DNA of 37,404 bases, from contig JALWTO010000051.1 in the NCBI GenBank assembly GCA_027082825.1, positions 1 through 37,404 on the forward strand. The letters are read 5' to 3'. The stretch is from Acidilobaceae archaeon (lineage in GTDB: Archaea; Thermoproteota; Thermoprotei_A; Sulfolobales; Acidilobaceae). This document shows positions 1 to 10,268 of the stretch, piece after piece (within the stretch, counting starts at the first letter, position 1; the number at the start of each line of letters is the position of its first letter). Position numbers and translations under genes: made by a program. The notes beneath the pieces were generated by a model. It saw nothing but the letters and a program-made list of their open reading frames with translations. It had not been told where the DNA came from and did no database searches.

Positions 1-1
1 G

Positions 2-1390
2 GAAACTATCCCTAACTTATTATTTAAAGAGGGATTAGATCCAATTACATTTGGTTCAGATGGTTATAAAGCAATAATAAAGTTTAGAACTGTGATATTG
101 GGACTAATCTTTCCATTGTTTTTGATTACATATAAGTTCTTAGGGTTACCTGAAGCCCTTATCGCACTTGCTCTGATGGTCGTTATTTACTTTATTAGTC
201 CAGGCATATACAGAAACGTTATGGCAAGTGAGCTTGACAGAGAGATAATCGCCTTACTTCTTTATATACTTCCTTTTTCTTGGTCGCCAAGAAGTATAGC
301 TGATGTCTTTGTGGGTTTAACTTCATGGAAAAAAGCTCCCTTTAAATGGTCCAGTAGGGAAGCATCAAGACTTGAAACTATTCTAAGCATGGGAAAGGAT
401 CCTCTCTCAGCCTTAATGAAGATAGCCGAAACTACTCCAAGCAAAAAACTTAGAGAAACCCTTGAGGTAATAATTGATACAAGCAGAGCCGGAATATCTA
501 AGGAAAGAACTATAGAGAGTCTAGCTTCGGCTACAGTTGAACAAATAAGGTCTTCTTGGAAGAATTATGTGGAACTAGCCCAGATGGCTGCTGAAGCTTC
601 AATAGCATTAATGCTGTCTATAGCTGTTGTTGTCCCCATAGCGTCAATGGCAAGAAGTGGACTATGGGCCTTGCAATTACCTTTGATAACATCAGTAATC
701 TTTACATTGATCCTTCTTATTTATCAACCGAGCTTAGGACTTAACTATTCTAGTGCCTGGATAAGATTTATATCATTGGCCTTGATTCTGATAGCTACCA
801 TGCTTATACTAATAAATCCTCTTTATTCAATAGCCCTACTTACAGTCTCGTCTATCATGCTAGAGGCTTTATGGAAAAAGAGATCAGTCAACTTCAAAAA
901 GGCACTTAGCAATTTTAGAAAAGCTGTAGATAGAGCAAGATTAGGGCTTTCTGTTGCCGAAGAACTCGAAAAATCAAGACCCCTTCTAGGAAATGTAATA
1001 GATGCAATAGGCGAGGCCATAAAGGTTGCTGGAACTGTTGGAGTCTGGAGAGTGATGGACAGAGTTTACAGAGCGGTTCGAGAAGCAGTAAGGAGTGCAT
1101 CTGAAGCAAGATCCACGTCCTATATACTTATGTTTATTTCGGCAATAGCTCCAATAATGGCCCTATATATAATTAAGACTATTCTGTCCATAGGAAAGAA
1201 TTCTCCTATGGCTTTAGGTATAGAGACCTTATCATTAGAGACAGCTAAATGGATCCTTCTTTCGGCTCCCCTAAGTGTGATGCCAGCATCAGTGCTTCAC
1301 AGACCTAGAATGCCGTCATTAATTCCTTCTCTAATAGTAGCTATAGTATCGTTCTGGATGATGATCAAACTAGCTTTACTACCGCTCTAG
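2..1390 (+). CDS. TadC/GspF (type II secretion F domain)-like multi-pass membrane protein, 5'-truncated by the window
   Basis: The frame is open from base 2 through the listed GTG at 92. Multiple hydrophobic helices flank a soluble helical segment, typical of archaeal FlaJ/TadC proteins. Confidence 0.6.
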   Translation, partial: ETIPNLLFKEGLDPITFGSDGYKAIIKFRTVILGLIFPLFLITYKFLGLPEALIALALMVVIYFISPGIYRNVMASELDREIIALLLYILPFSWSPRSIADVFVGLTSWKKAPFKWSSREASRLETILSMGKDPLSALMKIAETTPSKKLRETLEVIIDTSRAGISKERTIESLASATVEQIRSSWKNYVELAQMAAEASIALMLSIAVVVPIASMARSGLWALQLPLITSVIFTLILLIYQPSLGLNYSSAWIRFISLALILIATMLILINPLYSIALLTVSSIMLEALWKKRSVNFKKALSNFRKAVDRARLGLSVAEELEKSRPLLGNVIDAIGEAIKVAGTVGVWRVMDRVYRAVREAVRSASEARSTSYILMFISAIAPIMALYIIKTILSIGKNSPMALGIETLSLETAKWILLSAPLSVMPASVLHRPRMPSLIPSLIVAIVSFWMMIKLALLPL

Positions 1391-1892
1391 CTTCGTAGAA
1401 GGTTACTGAGCCATTTCTATCAACTATAGCTATTATTGGTTCATGGTCGTCTTTAGAAGCAGCAATACTCCAATCGACAATATTTTCTATCAAGATTTCC
1501 TCACCCTCCTCAAGAACTAATATTTCAAGTTTTTTGCCCTGCCCTTCAAGTCCATAAGCTATTAATGTATCTCTTCTTGTCCATGCGTAAACTCTGGGAT
1601 ATCTTCTCCGTAGCGCCAAATACGTTATGAACATCTTTAATGGTATTTTTAATATAGATATTAGATCAAGAGAAGAGGCCCATCCAGTTTTGCCATTTAT
1701 CCCTAGTTGGCTTCTTGAAACCCAAAGTGCTGCCTCTAAAGAATCAAGTAATTTCGTTTTAGGGTTCATATATGTCCTTTCAGCTAACCTCTTACAAAAC
1801 GATGGTATATAGCATTTTTTAATTATAACATTTCCTTTTGTTATAGTTGAGTCCGCCTGAAGTTTTTCCCTAACTTCCATCTGATACACCAA
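1365..1892 (-). CDS. Probable structural (non-catalytic) subunit of tRNA-splicing endonuclease (EndA-like)
   Basis: N-terminal 'LLDSLEAALWV' and C-terminal 'ENIVDWSIAASKDDHEPIIAIVDRNGSVTFYEA' resemble EndA C-terminal beta-strand signatures (AVVDexGdVTyYe). The His of the catalytic triad is not apparent. Confidence 0.5.
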   Translation of the reverse strand: MVYQMEVREKLQADSTITKGNVIIKKCYIPSFCKRLAERTYMNPKTKLLDSLEAALWVSRSQLGINGKTGWASSLDLISILKIPLKMFITYLALRRRYPRVYAWTRRDTLIAYGLEGQGKKLEILVLEEGEEILIENIVDWSIAASKDDHEPIIAIVDRNGSVTFYEARAVVKLV

Positions 1893-1976
1893 AAATCTTT
1901 TTTTCGAAAGCCCTTATTTTTAATTGGGATCAATATAATATTTTAATCATATAGATCTCGCTGTAATATTAAATGG

Positions 1977-3080
1977 TTGGTGATCTATTTGACTTCCCAG
2001 CTTTCAGAACTTGATAAATATAAGGAATTTCTGAAAATAAGGCCTATTATATGGGATCCTGAAAGAAAGGAACTTTCATGGATAGACACAAGACTAATAC
2101 CTTTTAAGGAAGTTTACATAAGCACAAAAGATTATAGAAAAGTGGCACATGCAATAAGAACCATGGAGATAAGAGGAGCTCCAGCGATAGGTGTTGCAGC
2201 AGCTTTTGGTATGACTCTGGCTGCCTATGAAAGTGCTGCAAAGAGTGTGGCTGACTTTATTAAAGATCTAGAGACTGCTAAGAGAGTTATTGCATCAACA
2301 AGGCCTACAGCATTTAATTTGTTTTGGGCCTTGAATAGAATAATGAAAAGGGTCAAGAGTGTTTCGGAAAGAGAGGACATAAATCTCATTAAGGAAGCTA
2401 TAGAGAATGAGGCTATTTCAATAATGCTTGAAGATATTAAAAGCAACATTGAAATGGGAAGACTAGGCTCTAAGCTTATAGACAATAATGACAAAGTACT
2501 TACCCACTGCAATACGGGGGCTTTAGCTACTGCAGGCTTTGGAACAGCACTCGGAGTAATAAGATATGCTTTTTATGAGGGAAAAAACATAGAGGTTATA
2601 GCGACTGAGACACGACCTCTTTTACAGGGTGCCAGGCTTACTGTTTGGGAGCTAAAGAAAGAAGGTATACCTTTTACTTTAGTGACTGATAGCATGGCTG
2701 GAATAGTTTTTAGAAGTGGAAAGGCCAATAAGGCCATAGTCGGTGCTGACAGAATAGTCCTTACTGGACATACAGCAAACAAAATAGGAACATACATGAT
2801 AGCTCTTGCTGCAAATCATAATCAAAAACCTTTCTATGTATCTGCTCCTACAAGCACAATACAGCCTTCGAATGATCCTAAATCCATAATCATAGAAGAA
2901 AGAGATCCAAACGAAATCAGGAAAGTTCTTGGAAAGCTTCTGATAACAGTCCCAGATGCTAAGGTATATAATCCAGCTTTTGATATCACACCTCCAGAAT
3001 TGATAACATCGATTATAACTGAGAAGGGAATTATAAACCCTCCGTACCTTGAGAACCTTCAAAGAGTCTTAAATCCATGA
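1977..3080 (+). CDS. mtnA: S-methyl-5-thioribose-1-phosphate isomerase
   Basis: Motifs IRGAPAIGVAAAFGM, THCNTGALATAGFGTALGVIR, ATETRPLLQGARLTVWEL and VGADRIVLTGHTANKIGTY. TTG or GTG start. Confidence 0.9.
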   Translation: MVIYLTSQLSELDKYKEFLKIRPIIWDPERKELSWIDTRLIPFKEVYISTKDYRKVAHAIRTMEIRGAPAIGVAAAFGMTLAAYESAAKSVADFIKDLETAKRVIASTRPTAFNLFWALNRIMKRVKSVSEREDINLIKEAIENEAISIMLEDIKSNIEMGRLGSKLIDNNDKVLTHCNTGALATAGFGTALGVIRYAFYEGKNIEVIATETRPLLQGARLTVWELKKEGIPFTLVTDSMAGIVFRSGKANKAIVGADRIVLTGHTANKIGTYMIALAANHNQKPFYVSAPTSTIQPSNDPKSIIIEERDPNEIRKVLGKLLITVPDAKVYNPAFDITPPELITSIITEKGIINPPYLENLQRVLNP

Positions 3081-3139
3081 TTTTTCAAGGTTTTACGAAT
3101 ATATACCGTTGGCTCTCCTCCAGAAAAAGGTGTCAGGAT

Positions 3140-4411
3140 ATGGCTAGGATACCATGCAGCCCGGATGAGATAAAACCTCCTTCAGAAGGCCATTTAATTG
3201 AAATAAGAGATGGAAAACTTGTAGTTCCTGATGATCCAATAGTAGCTTATATAGAAGGAGATGGAATAGGTCCAGAGATAGTCAGAAGTGCTTTAAAGGT
3301 CATAGATGCAGCTATTAAGAAAGCCTATGCAGGGAAGAAAAGGATTTCGTGGTGGGAGATAGCTGCTGGAAGTAAAGCCCAAGAGCTCTGTGGAGAGCTT
3401 TTGCCACAAGCAACACTTGAAGCAATAAAAACGACGAAAGTTGCCCTTAAGGGCCCATTAACTACTCCAGTAGGAGGAGGTTATAGAAGCCTTAATGTTG
3501 CTATAAGAAAAGCACTTGACCTATATGCAAATATAAGACCTGTTAGATATTACGGACAACCAGCACCTCATTGTTATGCAAATAGAGTGAACTTTGTTAT
3601 ATTTAGAGAAAATACTGAAGACCTCTATGCCGGAATAGAATGGCCTGCAGAGAGTCCTGAGGCAAAGAAAGTAAGAGATTTTCTAAAGAATGAGCTTGGA
3701 GTAGAGCTTAGAGATATGACTGGAATAGGTATTAAGCCCATAAGCGAGTTTGCAACTAAGAGGCTTGCAAAAAAGGCCCTTAAATGGGCAATAGAACACA
3801 ACAACAAGGTTGTTACAATAATGCATAAAGGTAATATAATGAAGTACACTGAAGGAGCCTTCATGCAATGGGCTTATGAGATTATAACCACAGAGTTTAG
3901 AGATTATATCGTTACTGAAAAGGAGCTTTATGAGAAATATGGAGGACAGATGCCAGAAGGTAAGATACTTGTTAATGACAGAATAGCTGACAATATGTTA
4001 CAACAGATAATAACTAGACCTCAGAACTATGAGATAATAATAGCTCCAAATATTAACGGTGACTACATAAGCGACGAGGCAAATGCACTTGTTGGAGGTA
4101 TTGGTATGGCTGCTGGTATGAATGCTGGTGACTACATGGCTGTTGCAGAGCCTGTCCATGGGACAGCCCCTAAGTATGCAGGAAAAGATGTAGCAAATCC
4201 AACAGCAGAGATACTAAGTGCAACCCTCTTAATAGGAGAACATATGGGTTGGAAAGAGGTCGTCAAGATAGTTGAATATGCCATTAGAAAAGCCATTGAA
4301 AATAAGAAAGTAACTCAGGATTTAGCAAGACATATGCCAGGGGTAACTCCTCTGAAGGCAAGCGAATATACAAATGTATTACTTGAATACATAGAGAGTT
4401 ATGAGGGATAG
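3140..4411 (+). CDS. icd: NADP-dependent isocitrate dehydrogenase
   Basis: IEGDGIGPEIV, FRENTEDLYAGIEW, MHKGNIMKYTEGAF, NDRIADNMLQQIITRP and HGTAPKYAGKDVANPTAEILSA. The ORF opens at 3077, but the ATG at 3140 (MARIPCSP...) with an upstream AGGTG is the likelier start. Confidence 0.93.
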   Translation: MARIPCSPDEIKPPSEGHLIEIRDGKLVVPDDPIVAYIEGDGIGPEIVRSALKVIDAAIKKAYAGKKRISWWEIAAGSKAQELCGELLPQATLEAIKTTKVALKGPLTTPVGGGYRSLNVAIRKALDLYANIRPVRYYGQPAPHCYANRVNFVIFRENTEDLYAGIEWPAESPEAKKVRDFLKNELGVELRDMTGIGIKPISEFATKRLAKKALKWAIEHNNKVVTIMHKGNIMKYTEGAFMQWAYEIITTEFRDYIVTEKELYEKYGGQMPEGKILVNDRIADNMLQQIITRPQNYEIIIAPNINGDYISDEANALVGGIGMAAGMNAGDYMAVAEPVHGTAPKYAGKDVANPTAEILSATLLIGEHMGWKEVVKIVEYAIRKAIENKKVTQDLARHMPGVTPLKASEYTNVLLEYIESYEG

Positions 4412-4412
4412 A

Positions 4413-5594
4413 TCATAAAAATCTCTTAGGCTCTCTAAGCGACCTCATAAAGGCATTTCTTATTCTTTTCTTAAACATTTCAGTCCTGGGATGAATTAAC
4501 CAATCAAGTGTAGTTCCTCTAGCTTTTTTTATCTCAAGGTGCTCTGTAAGTTCATTAAAATATCCATTAGCTAAGCCATTACCTATTAATGCATAACCTT
4601 GTCCTGCTTCTTTTGCAATCCTTGCACCTCTAAGCCCTCTGAGCTTCCTAACATTTCCAAATTTCTCCAGAACACTTACAATCTCTTTGTAAATTCTTGG
4701 ATACCTAGTAAGTCTTCCTGATAGAAGTATTTCGTCAGCATTAGAAACAGAGAGCTTTACAGAAGCTACGGCCTTTACTATACCTTCTATCATTGCTTCA
4801 AATGCGTTATTACAAAGAACTTCTTTGGATCTCTTCTCTAATGCATCTTCAACAGAAAGAGTTTTACAGGCAACGGAAACCCCACCCGTAAAGACATCTG
4901 TCCTTTCCCATATGCCCCCAGCTGCTGCAACCTCTAAATCAAGTGACCCAGCTGTTAGAAAACCTGGGGAAACTAAGGTTCCACCAAGCCCATCAACAAC
5001 CTTTCCATTTTTTACACCTATAACAGCATTATATCCATAACCCATTTCAACTACAATAAATGATGCGTCTTCATAACTAGTTCCGTGATAAGAACTGTAA
5101 TCATATATTGCCAAAGCAGCAACTGCCAATTTATCAGCTGTACCCATATCTATCTTGTTAATTTTCCTGTAAACAGGGACTGTGGGCAAGAGTATGACCG
5201 ATGGTATATAGCAGACGTTTAATTTTTCTCTCCAAAGGTCTTCAACAACATCTGCTAATGCCTTATAAACCGCTATTCCAGCATGTCTTGTCTTGAGGCC
5301 TTTCTCTAGCTGTTCTTTAGGTGTCAGAAGAAGTATCTCTAACGCAAAGATTCTAGGATCTTTTATATCCTTATTACATATCACTGGAGAGCCATAACCC
5401 GAAGGGCCTGCAATTATATCAACATTTTCAAGTTCCTTTACTGCTCTTATCAGGACATCTGGATCTTTAGCTATATCCTCTGTCGGTATGCTTTTTTCTG
5501 CAATAACTTTATCTTCTTCGATTACAACTATATCAAAAGACTTTGTCCCAGGATCGACACCCAGAGCTCTGACCATTTTATTGTCACCTAGCAT
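4413..5594 (-). CDS. DUF1464 family protein (ASKHA-like fold)
   Basis: MVRALGVDPGTKSFDIVVIEEDKV with GPSGYG. The pattern matches archaeal DUF1464 proteins. Confidence 0.75.
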   Translation of the reverse strand: MLGDNKMVRALGVDPGTKSFDIVVIEEDKVIAEKSIPTEDIAKDPDVLIRAVKELENVDIIAGPSGYGSPVICNKDIKDPRIFALEILLLTPKEQLEKGLKTRHAGIAVYKALADVVEDLWREKLNVCYIPSVILLPTVPVYRKINKIDMGTADKLAVAALAIYDYSSYHGTSYEDASFIVVEMGYGYNAVIGVKNGKVVDGLGGTLVSPGFLTAGSLDLEVAAAGGIWERTDVFTGGVSVACKTLSVEDALEKRSKEVLCNNAFEAMIEGIVKAVASVKLSVSNADEILLSGRLTRYPRIYKEIVSVLEKFGNVRKLRGLRGARIAKEAGQGYALIGNGLANGYFNELTEHLEIKKARGTTLDWLIHPRTEMFKKRIRNAFMRSLREPKRFL

Positions 5595-7153
5595 GTCTCT
5601 CTAGCCCTACAAATAACCCTGGGTATTTCTTCAAGAACATCAATAGCGGTTATGCCTTCTCCTTTGTGCTCGAATGCACTTTTTCCAGCCTCTCCAACTA
5701 CATAAGTAGAGGCTGAGGCGATGCCTAAAGGATTAGGATCTTTTCTTAAACTTATTCTTCTAGCAAAAAAGGCAACAGTTACTCCTGTTAGCACATCACC
5801 AGTCCCTCCTGTAGACATAGAAGGAACTCCAGTAAGGTTCCTTCTACATCTTCCAGATGGTTCACATATATAATCTATAGGTCCTTTAACTATGACCGTA
5901 GCATTGTAATCCCTTGCTATTCTCCTTGCCATAACTTCTGGATCATCTCTCTCACCAACAAGTATAGCAGCCTCCCCTCGATGAGGAGTTAATATGGCAT
6001 TGGGCCAAAGGCTTATATCAAGTTTTGCAAGGGCTTTAAGACCATCGGCATCTATGACAACAGGTTTTCCTTCAATGCTGTTAAGTAGTTTTCCTACTGC
6101 TCTTACTGTATCCTCTTCTAAACCAAGACCAGGGCCTATTGCTATCGCATGTACTTTTTCTGCCTCTTCAATTATTTTTTCAACATCGTTTTCTCTTATT
6201 ATCTCACTATTTAGAGCCCTCGGTATTATATTAGGATTCCAGGAAGCAGCAGAAACAGCAACCTCTCTAGGAGCAGCCAAAAAAGAGAGATCTGCACCAG
6301 CTCTGTAGGCAGCCAAAGAAGCTAATGCAGGAGCTCCAAAGTAAAATTTAGAACCTCCAACTATGAGAACCCTCCCACCAACGCCTTTTCTAGAATCCCT
6401 AGGCCTTTCTGGTATTCTGAATCTGAGATCTCCTGGGCCACTATAGATTGCTGCCTCTTTTATCATACCTATTTCTGCGACCCAAAGTTCTCCCACATAT
6501 TTTTTTGCCTCCTCTTTGATTAAACCTGGCTTTGCTGCATGCATAGTGATTGTTATATCAGCCTTAGCTGAACCTCTTGCAATACTTCCGATATCTGGAT
6601 CTATACCAGTAGGTGTGTCTATAGATACCTTAAGCCCTGAAGATTCATTAAAGACTTTTATTGCAGTTTTTACAGGTTCTCTAAGTTCTCCTCTCACTCC
6701 TATACCTAAAGCAGCATCTATAATAACATCTGCATCAAAAGGTTTTAATTCATCAGATGATCTTATCTGTTTAAGTTTCAAAGTTTGCCCCAAGCTGATT
6801 ATATTTAAATTAAGTTTGGTATCCTCATGTGTGACAAGTTTTCTATCATAAAGTAAATAAACCTCTACCTTGGATCCCCTAAGTGCCAAATGCCTTCCAG
6901 CAGTTATTCCATCACCTCCATTACCTCCTCTTCCAGCAAGTATTACAACTTTCTTATTTCTAAGATTCCTGAGTTTACATTCTATGATATCTGCAACACT
7001 TCTTCCAGCATTTTCCATTAAAAGTAGAAGAGGTTGTCCTAACCAGATGGCGTTAACTTCAAAAGCCCTTATATCCTCTGTAGAAAGTATAGGCATACCT
7101 TCTCTAAATCTATAGACACCAGGAGAACAATTATCTTTACCCAAGGACTTCAC
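5588..7153 (-). CDS. nnr: Bifunctional NAD(P)H-hydrate epimerase / ADP-dependent NAD(P)H-hydrate dehydratase
   Basis: N-terminal LLMENAGRSVADII and LAGRGGNGGDGITAGRHL (epimerase). C-terminal IVGGSKFYFGAPALASLAAYRAGADL, VIDADGLKAL, LTPHRGEAAIL and STGGTGDVLTGV (dehydratase). Confidence 0.92.
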   Translation of the reverse strand: MKSLGKDNCSPGVYRFREGMPILSTEDIRAFEVNAIWLGQPLLLLMENAGRSVADIIECKLRNLRNKKVVILAGRGGNGGDGITAGRHLALRGSKVEVYLLYDRKLVTHEDTKLNLNIISLGQTLKLKQIRSSDELKPFDADVIIDAALGIGVRGELREPVKTAIKVFNESSGLKVSIDTPTGIDPDIGSIARGSAKADITITMHAAKPGLIKEEAKKYVGELWVAEIGMIKEAAIYSGPGDLRFRIPERPRDSRKGVGGRVLIVGGSKFYFGAPALASLAAYRAGADLSFLAAPREVAVSAASWNPNIIPRALNSEIIRENDVEKIIEEAEKVHAIAIGPGLGLEEDTVRAVGKLLNSIEGKPVVIDADGLKALAKLDISLWPNAILTPHRGEAAILVGERDDPEVMARRIARDYNATVIVKGPIDYICEPSGRCRRNLTGVPSMSTGGTGDVLTGVTVAFFARRISLRKDPNPLGIASASTYVVGEAGKSAFEHKGEGITAIDVLEEIPRVICRARETC

Positions 7154-7307
7154 CTATCTTTAAGTGAAATAGTGAAATAAGAATTAACGTATTTCGTTTG
7201 TTGTTTTAAAAGCTTTCAAGGCCTAAGTACCTTATTTTCTGACATTTAATTTTGAGATATGGAAGTACTAAGGTTAAAATAAAGCTAGAGAAATGACTGG
7301 AAATAGT

Positions 7308-7760
7308 TTAGGTTACCTTTATTTCAAGCTTATTAATAAGTTTTTTGTTAGTCCATTCGGAAACCTTCCATACACCAAGAGCATAGAGAGCTGCTGTAAG
7401 CTGTTCATCTGGAAATCTGAACTCAATTGGTGGAACAAGAACAGGAACTCCCCAATGTGCAATATGATAACTTGGAAAGATGTTATCTTTGAAGCCTTGG
7501 TAAAGAAGCTTTTCAAGACCCTCATATTTTGCTAATATAACATTTCCGGTAATCTCGATAAGAGAGCCTTCTTTCTTATAGGAGATACTTTCTTCTGGAT
7601 TATATACTATGTGGGGTTCAACTCTCCAACTTTGAGGGTTAGGAACAACTATTGACATAAGAAACAGAAACTTCTCATTAAGCCTGAATATCGGACCCAG
7701 TATGGTTTTCCTTTTAATGGGTCTTTGCTTGAGTTTTGTAATGACTATCCTCACAGTCAA
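7308..7760 (-). CDS. Conserved-looking hypothetical protein downstream of the AOR gene
   Basis: 150-aa ORF, same strand, 10 bp after the AOR stop. No family recognised. Confidence 0.55.
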   Translation of the reverse strand: MTVRIVITKLKQRPIKRKTILGPIFRLNEKFLFLMSIVVPNPQSWRVEPHIVYNPEESISYKKEGSLIEITGNVILAKYEGLEKLLYQGFKDNIFPSYHIAHWGVPVLVPPIEFRFPDEQLTAALYALGVWKVSEWTNKKLINKLEIKVT

Positions 7761-7770
7761 CTCTTAATCC

Positions 7771-9732
7771 CTAAGCAAATAAAATCTCATCTACTTTTTT
7801 CTTGAATTTAGTCCACCATTCTAATGCTTTTTCTGCATTTTTTGACATTTTTTCTACCCAGTCCTTAGCTCCAACCTCGTCAGCTATAGTTACCAAAAGA
7901 TCAAAGGCCTTTGAGCTTTCCCAAGGAACAGGTTCTGCCTTGGCTAACCTCTGATAAGTTGCCAACTTTTTATAACCTTCCTTTGAGTGTTTGTATATAT
8001 CAACATCAACATCTATAATTGAATAGAGTTCTTCCAGGATCTTCTCCATCCACCCTCTATGAAACCTGCAGGCACCAGCATTGTCTATCGAATATTCTGC
8101 AAACGCCCTTCTAAGGCTAGTTTCTGCATAATCCTCGGGCTCCTGGAATGTTGGAGCGTAATTGGTCCAGTATCTGCCAAGAATATAGAGAGGTGCTATC
8201 ATTCCTGGAGACCAATAGTAATTAGGCGTCATATATCCTCCTATATCTTTCTCTCCAAACGAAGCATAAAGAAGAAGGTCCTTAATACCTGGTCTTCTTT
8301 CATCTAATTCCAAAGCAGCTTTTCTCAGACCATCCTTTGCTATGATTCTAGCTATTCCTTCACTACCCTTAGAATATATATCTATAAGGATTTTCTTAAC
8401 AAGCGTGGCATTATGATGGCTATCTAATGAAGGATTTATAGAGAGAGGATTAAATCTAGGTCTGAAGGGTAGATTTACGTCTTCAGGTTCCATAAGCCCT
8501 CTCTCGATCATATCAAATATCCATGCAACAGTATGGCCAGCCTCTATGGCATCAGCACCTAGTGCGTCAACCTCTCTTGCTAGTTCAACAGCATCTTCTA
8601 ATCTGAAAATGCCTACCATAGGACCCATAGCATGAAGAGGTTCATAATCGATTTTTTCTCCTCTCCAGATCTTTTTACAGGCAACAGGACAGGGTTCTCC
8701 ACATGTCATCCATTTACCTGTCGGACTTCCCTTAAACACCTCGTCCTGGAAAGGATCCCAAAATTCTTTTAAAATTACTGAATGTAGTTTTACTCTAACT
8801 TCAAAGGTATAGTATATACTGTTAAAGTTGTACATGGGAATAAGCTCCCTATAATGAACATAATTAACTCCAAAAGTCCCTCCAGTGTTTAACGAAGGTT
8901 CAAACCTGTACTTTCTGGTTGATTTCATTACGGCTTTAAATAGAGGAGCTTCAAGCTTTTTTTCTAGTTTTGGTTTAACCTTCTCGAATTCAATAAGCTG
9001 TGTTCTTCTTGGTTTGTCAACTTTTCCTCCCATCACAATGGCTACAGTCCCATGGGCCCTAAAAAGAACACTTCCTCCACCTCCTCTTGAGGCTGAATCA
9101 AGGACTCTAGCACTGCTATTAGGAACCTTAGAGAACAACCCTCCACTCCTACTGACCATGGAAGCTGGACCAACAGCTATAATTCTTGCTCTATTTTTTG
9201 ATATAAAGTCTGAATACTTTTTCTCTATAAAGTCAAAAATAGCTAAAGTACCGTAGTGACCTCCGATTTTTGGCATAAAAAATCTTTCCAAATCCCTCCA
9301 GTCAATTGTATTCTTCCTAACGCTAATATCCTTTCCATTCCCCTCAATCAGAATTATGGCTGGCTCATCACTCTTCCCTTCGATGGCCAAGGCGTCTATT
9401 CCTGATCTTGCAAGATTCCAAGCTGCTCCTCCCATTGAACTTACGTGAATACCCATTGTGACAGGACTTCTAAAAACTGCAACCATTCTATTACTCCCAA
9501 AAATTTTTGAAAGAGAAAATGGACCGAAACCTAGGATCAGGACATTTTTAGGTGAGAATGGACCTTCTAAGTAACTTTTATATCTTTCTAAGTGAAGTTC
9601 GACACCTAAATCTATGGGGCCTAAAATATTCTGTTTATCTATTGTCTCAAGTTCAAAGTCACCATTTTCGACATCGACTCTAAGTAGCCTGGTGCTAACC
9701 AAAGTTAATGCACCTCCCTTTTGCTGTATCAC
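7771..9732 (-). CDS. Aldehyde ferredoxin oxidoreductase family (tungsten/pterin) protein
   Basis: GPFSLSKIFGSNRMVAVFRSPVTMGIHVSSMGGAAWNLARSGIDALAIEGKS, cluster motif CGEPCPVACKK, ALGADAIEAGHTVAW, and last Cys in DNAGACRFHRGW. Confidence 0.88.
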   Translation of the reverse strand: MIQQKGGALTLVSTRLLRVDVENGDFELETIDKQNILGPIDLGVELHLERYKSYLEGPFSPKNVLILGFGPFSLSKIFGSNRMVAVFRSPVTMGIHVSSMGGAAWNLARSGIDALAIEGKSDEPAIILIEGNGKDISVRKNTIDWRDLERFFMPKIGGHYGTLAIFDFIEKKYSDFISKNRARIIAVGPASMVSRSGGLFSKVPNSSARVLDSASRGGGGSVLFRAHGTVAIVMGGKVDKPRRTQLIEFEKVKPKLEKKLEAPLFKAVMKSTRKYRFEPSLNTGGTFGVNYVHYRELIPMYNFNSIYYTFEVRVKLHSVILKEFWDPFQDEVFKGSPTGKWMTCGEPCPVACKKIWRGEKIDYEPLHAMGPMVGIFRLEDAVELAREVDALGADAIEAGHTVAWIFDMIERGLMEPEDVNLPFRPRFNPLSINPSLDSHHNATLVKKILIDIYSKGSEGIARIIAKDGLRKAALELDERRPGIKDLLLYASFGEKDIGGYMTPNYYWSPGMIAPLYILGRYWTNYAPTFQEPEDYAETSLRRAFAEYSIDNAGACRFHRGWMEKILEELYSIIDVDVDIYKHSKEGYKKLATYQRLAKAEPVPWESSKAFDLLVTIADEVGAKDWVEKMSKNAEKALEWWTKFKKKVDEILFA

Positions 9733-9820
9733 ATAAACCTAACTACTAATAAGGCTTTGCTTTCTCTATTGCTAATTAAGAAAAATAAAGCTCGGCTTAG
9801 GATCTTTTATACATGGCGAG

Positions 9821-10222
9821 GTGTCTTTCTGTATGGTTCTGGTAAAAGATATAATGAGAAAAGATAAAATAGTTAAAGTAGTTCCTGTAAGTACAATAAA
9901 AGAGGCTATTGAGATTATGAGCAAAGAAAATGTAGGAAGTGTCCTGATATTCGAAAATAGGCGCCTTGTGGGTATCTTTACTGAGAGAGATCTAGTTCAC
10001 TACATTGCCAAAGGAGGAAATCTCAATGAGAAAATAGGTAATGTCATGACCAAGAATGTGATAACACTTAGAGAAAATGAATCAATTTGGAAAGCTGCTA
10101 CTATCATGGTTGAGAAAGGGATAAGACATCTTCCAGTTGTTGATAATGATGGTAAAGTTATAGGTGTTGTAAGTATAAGAGATGCACTTAGGACAATTTT
10201 AGCAGGATCGCAGTGGCCGTAG
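9821..10222 (+). CDS. CBS-domain pair protein
   Basis: Two CBS repeats: VKDIMRKDKIVKVVPVSTIKEAIEIMSKENVGSVLIFENRRLVGIFTERDLV and IGNVMTKNVITLRENESIWKAATIMVEKGIRHLPVVDNDGKVIGVVSIRD. An internal ATG at 9833 is an alternative start. Confidence 0.9.
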   Translation: MSFCMVLVKDIMRKDKIVKVVPVSTIKEAIEIMSKENVGSVLIFENRRLVGIFTERDLVHYIAKGGNLNEKIGNVMTKNVITLRENESIWKAATIMVEKGIRHLPVVDNDGKVIGVVSIRDALRTILAGSQWP

Positions 10223-10268
10223 ATATTTTCAATTCTGGCCAATATGTATTCTTCTAGGTGAAAAAATA

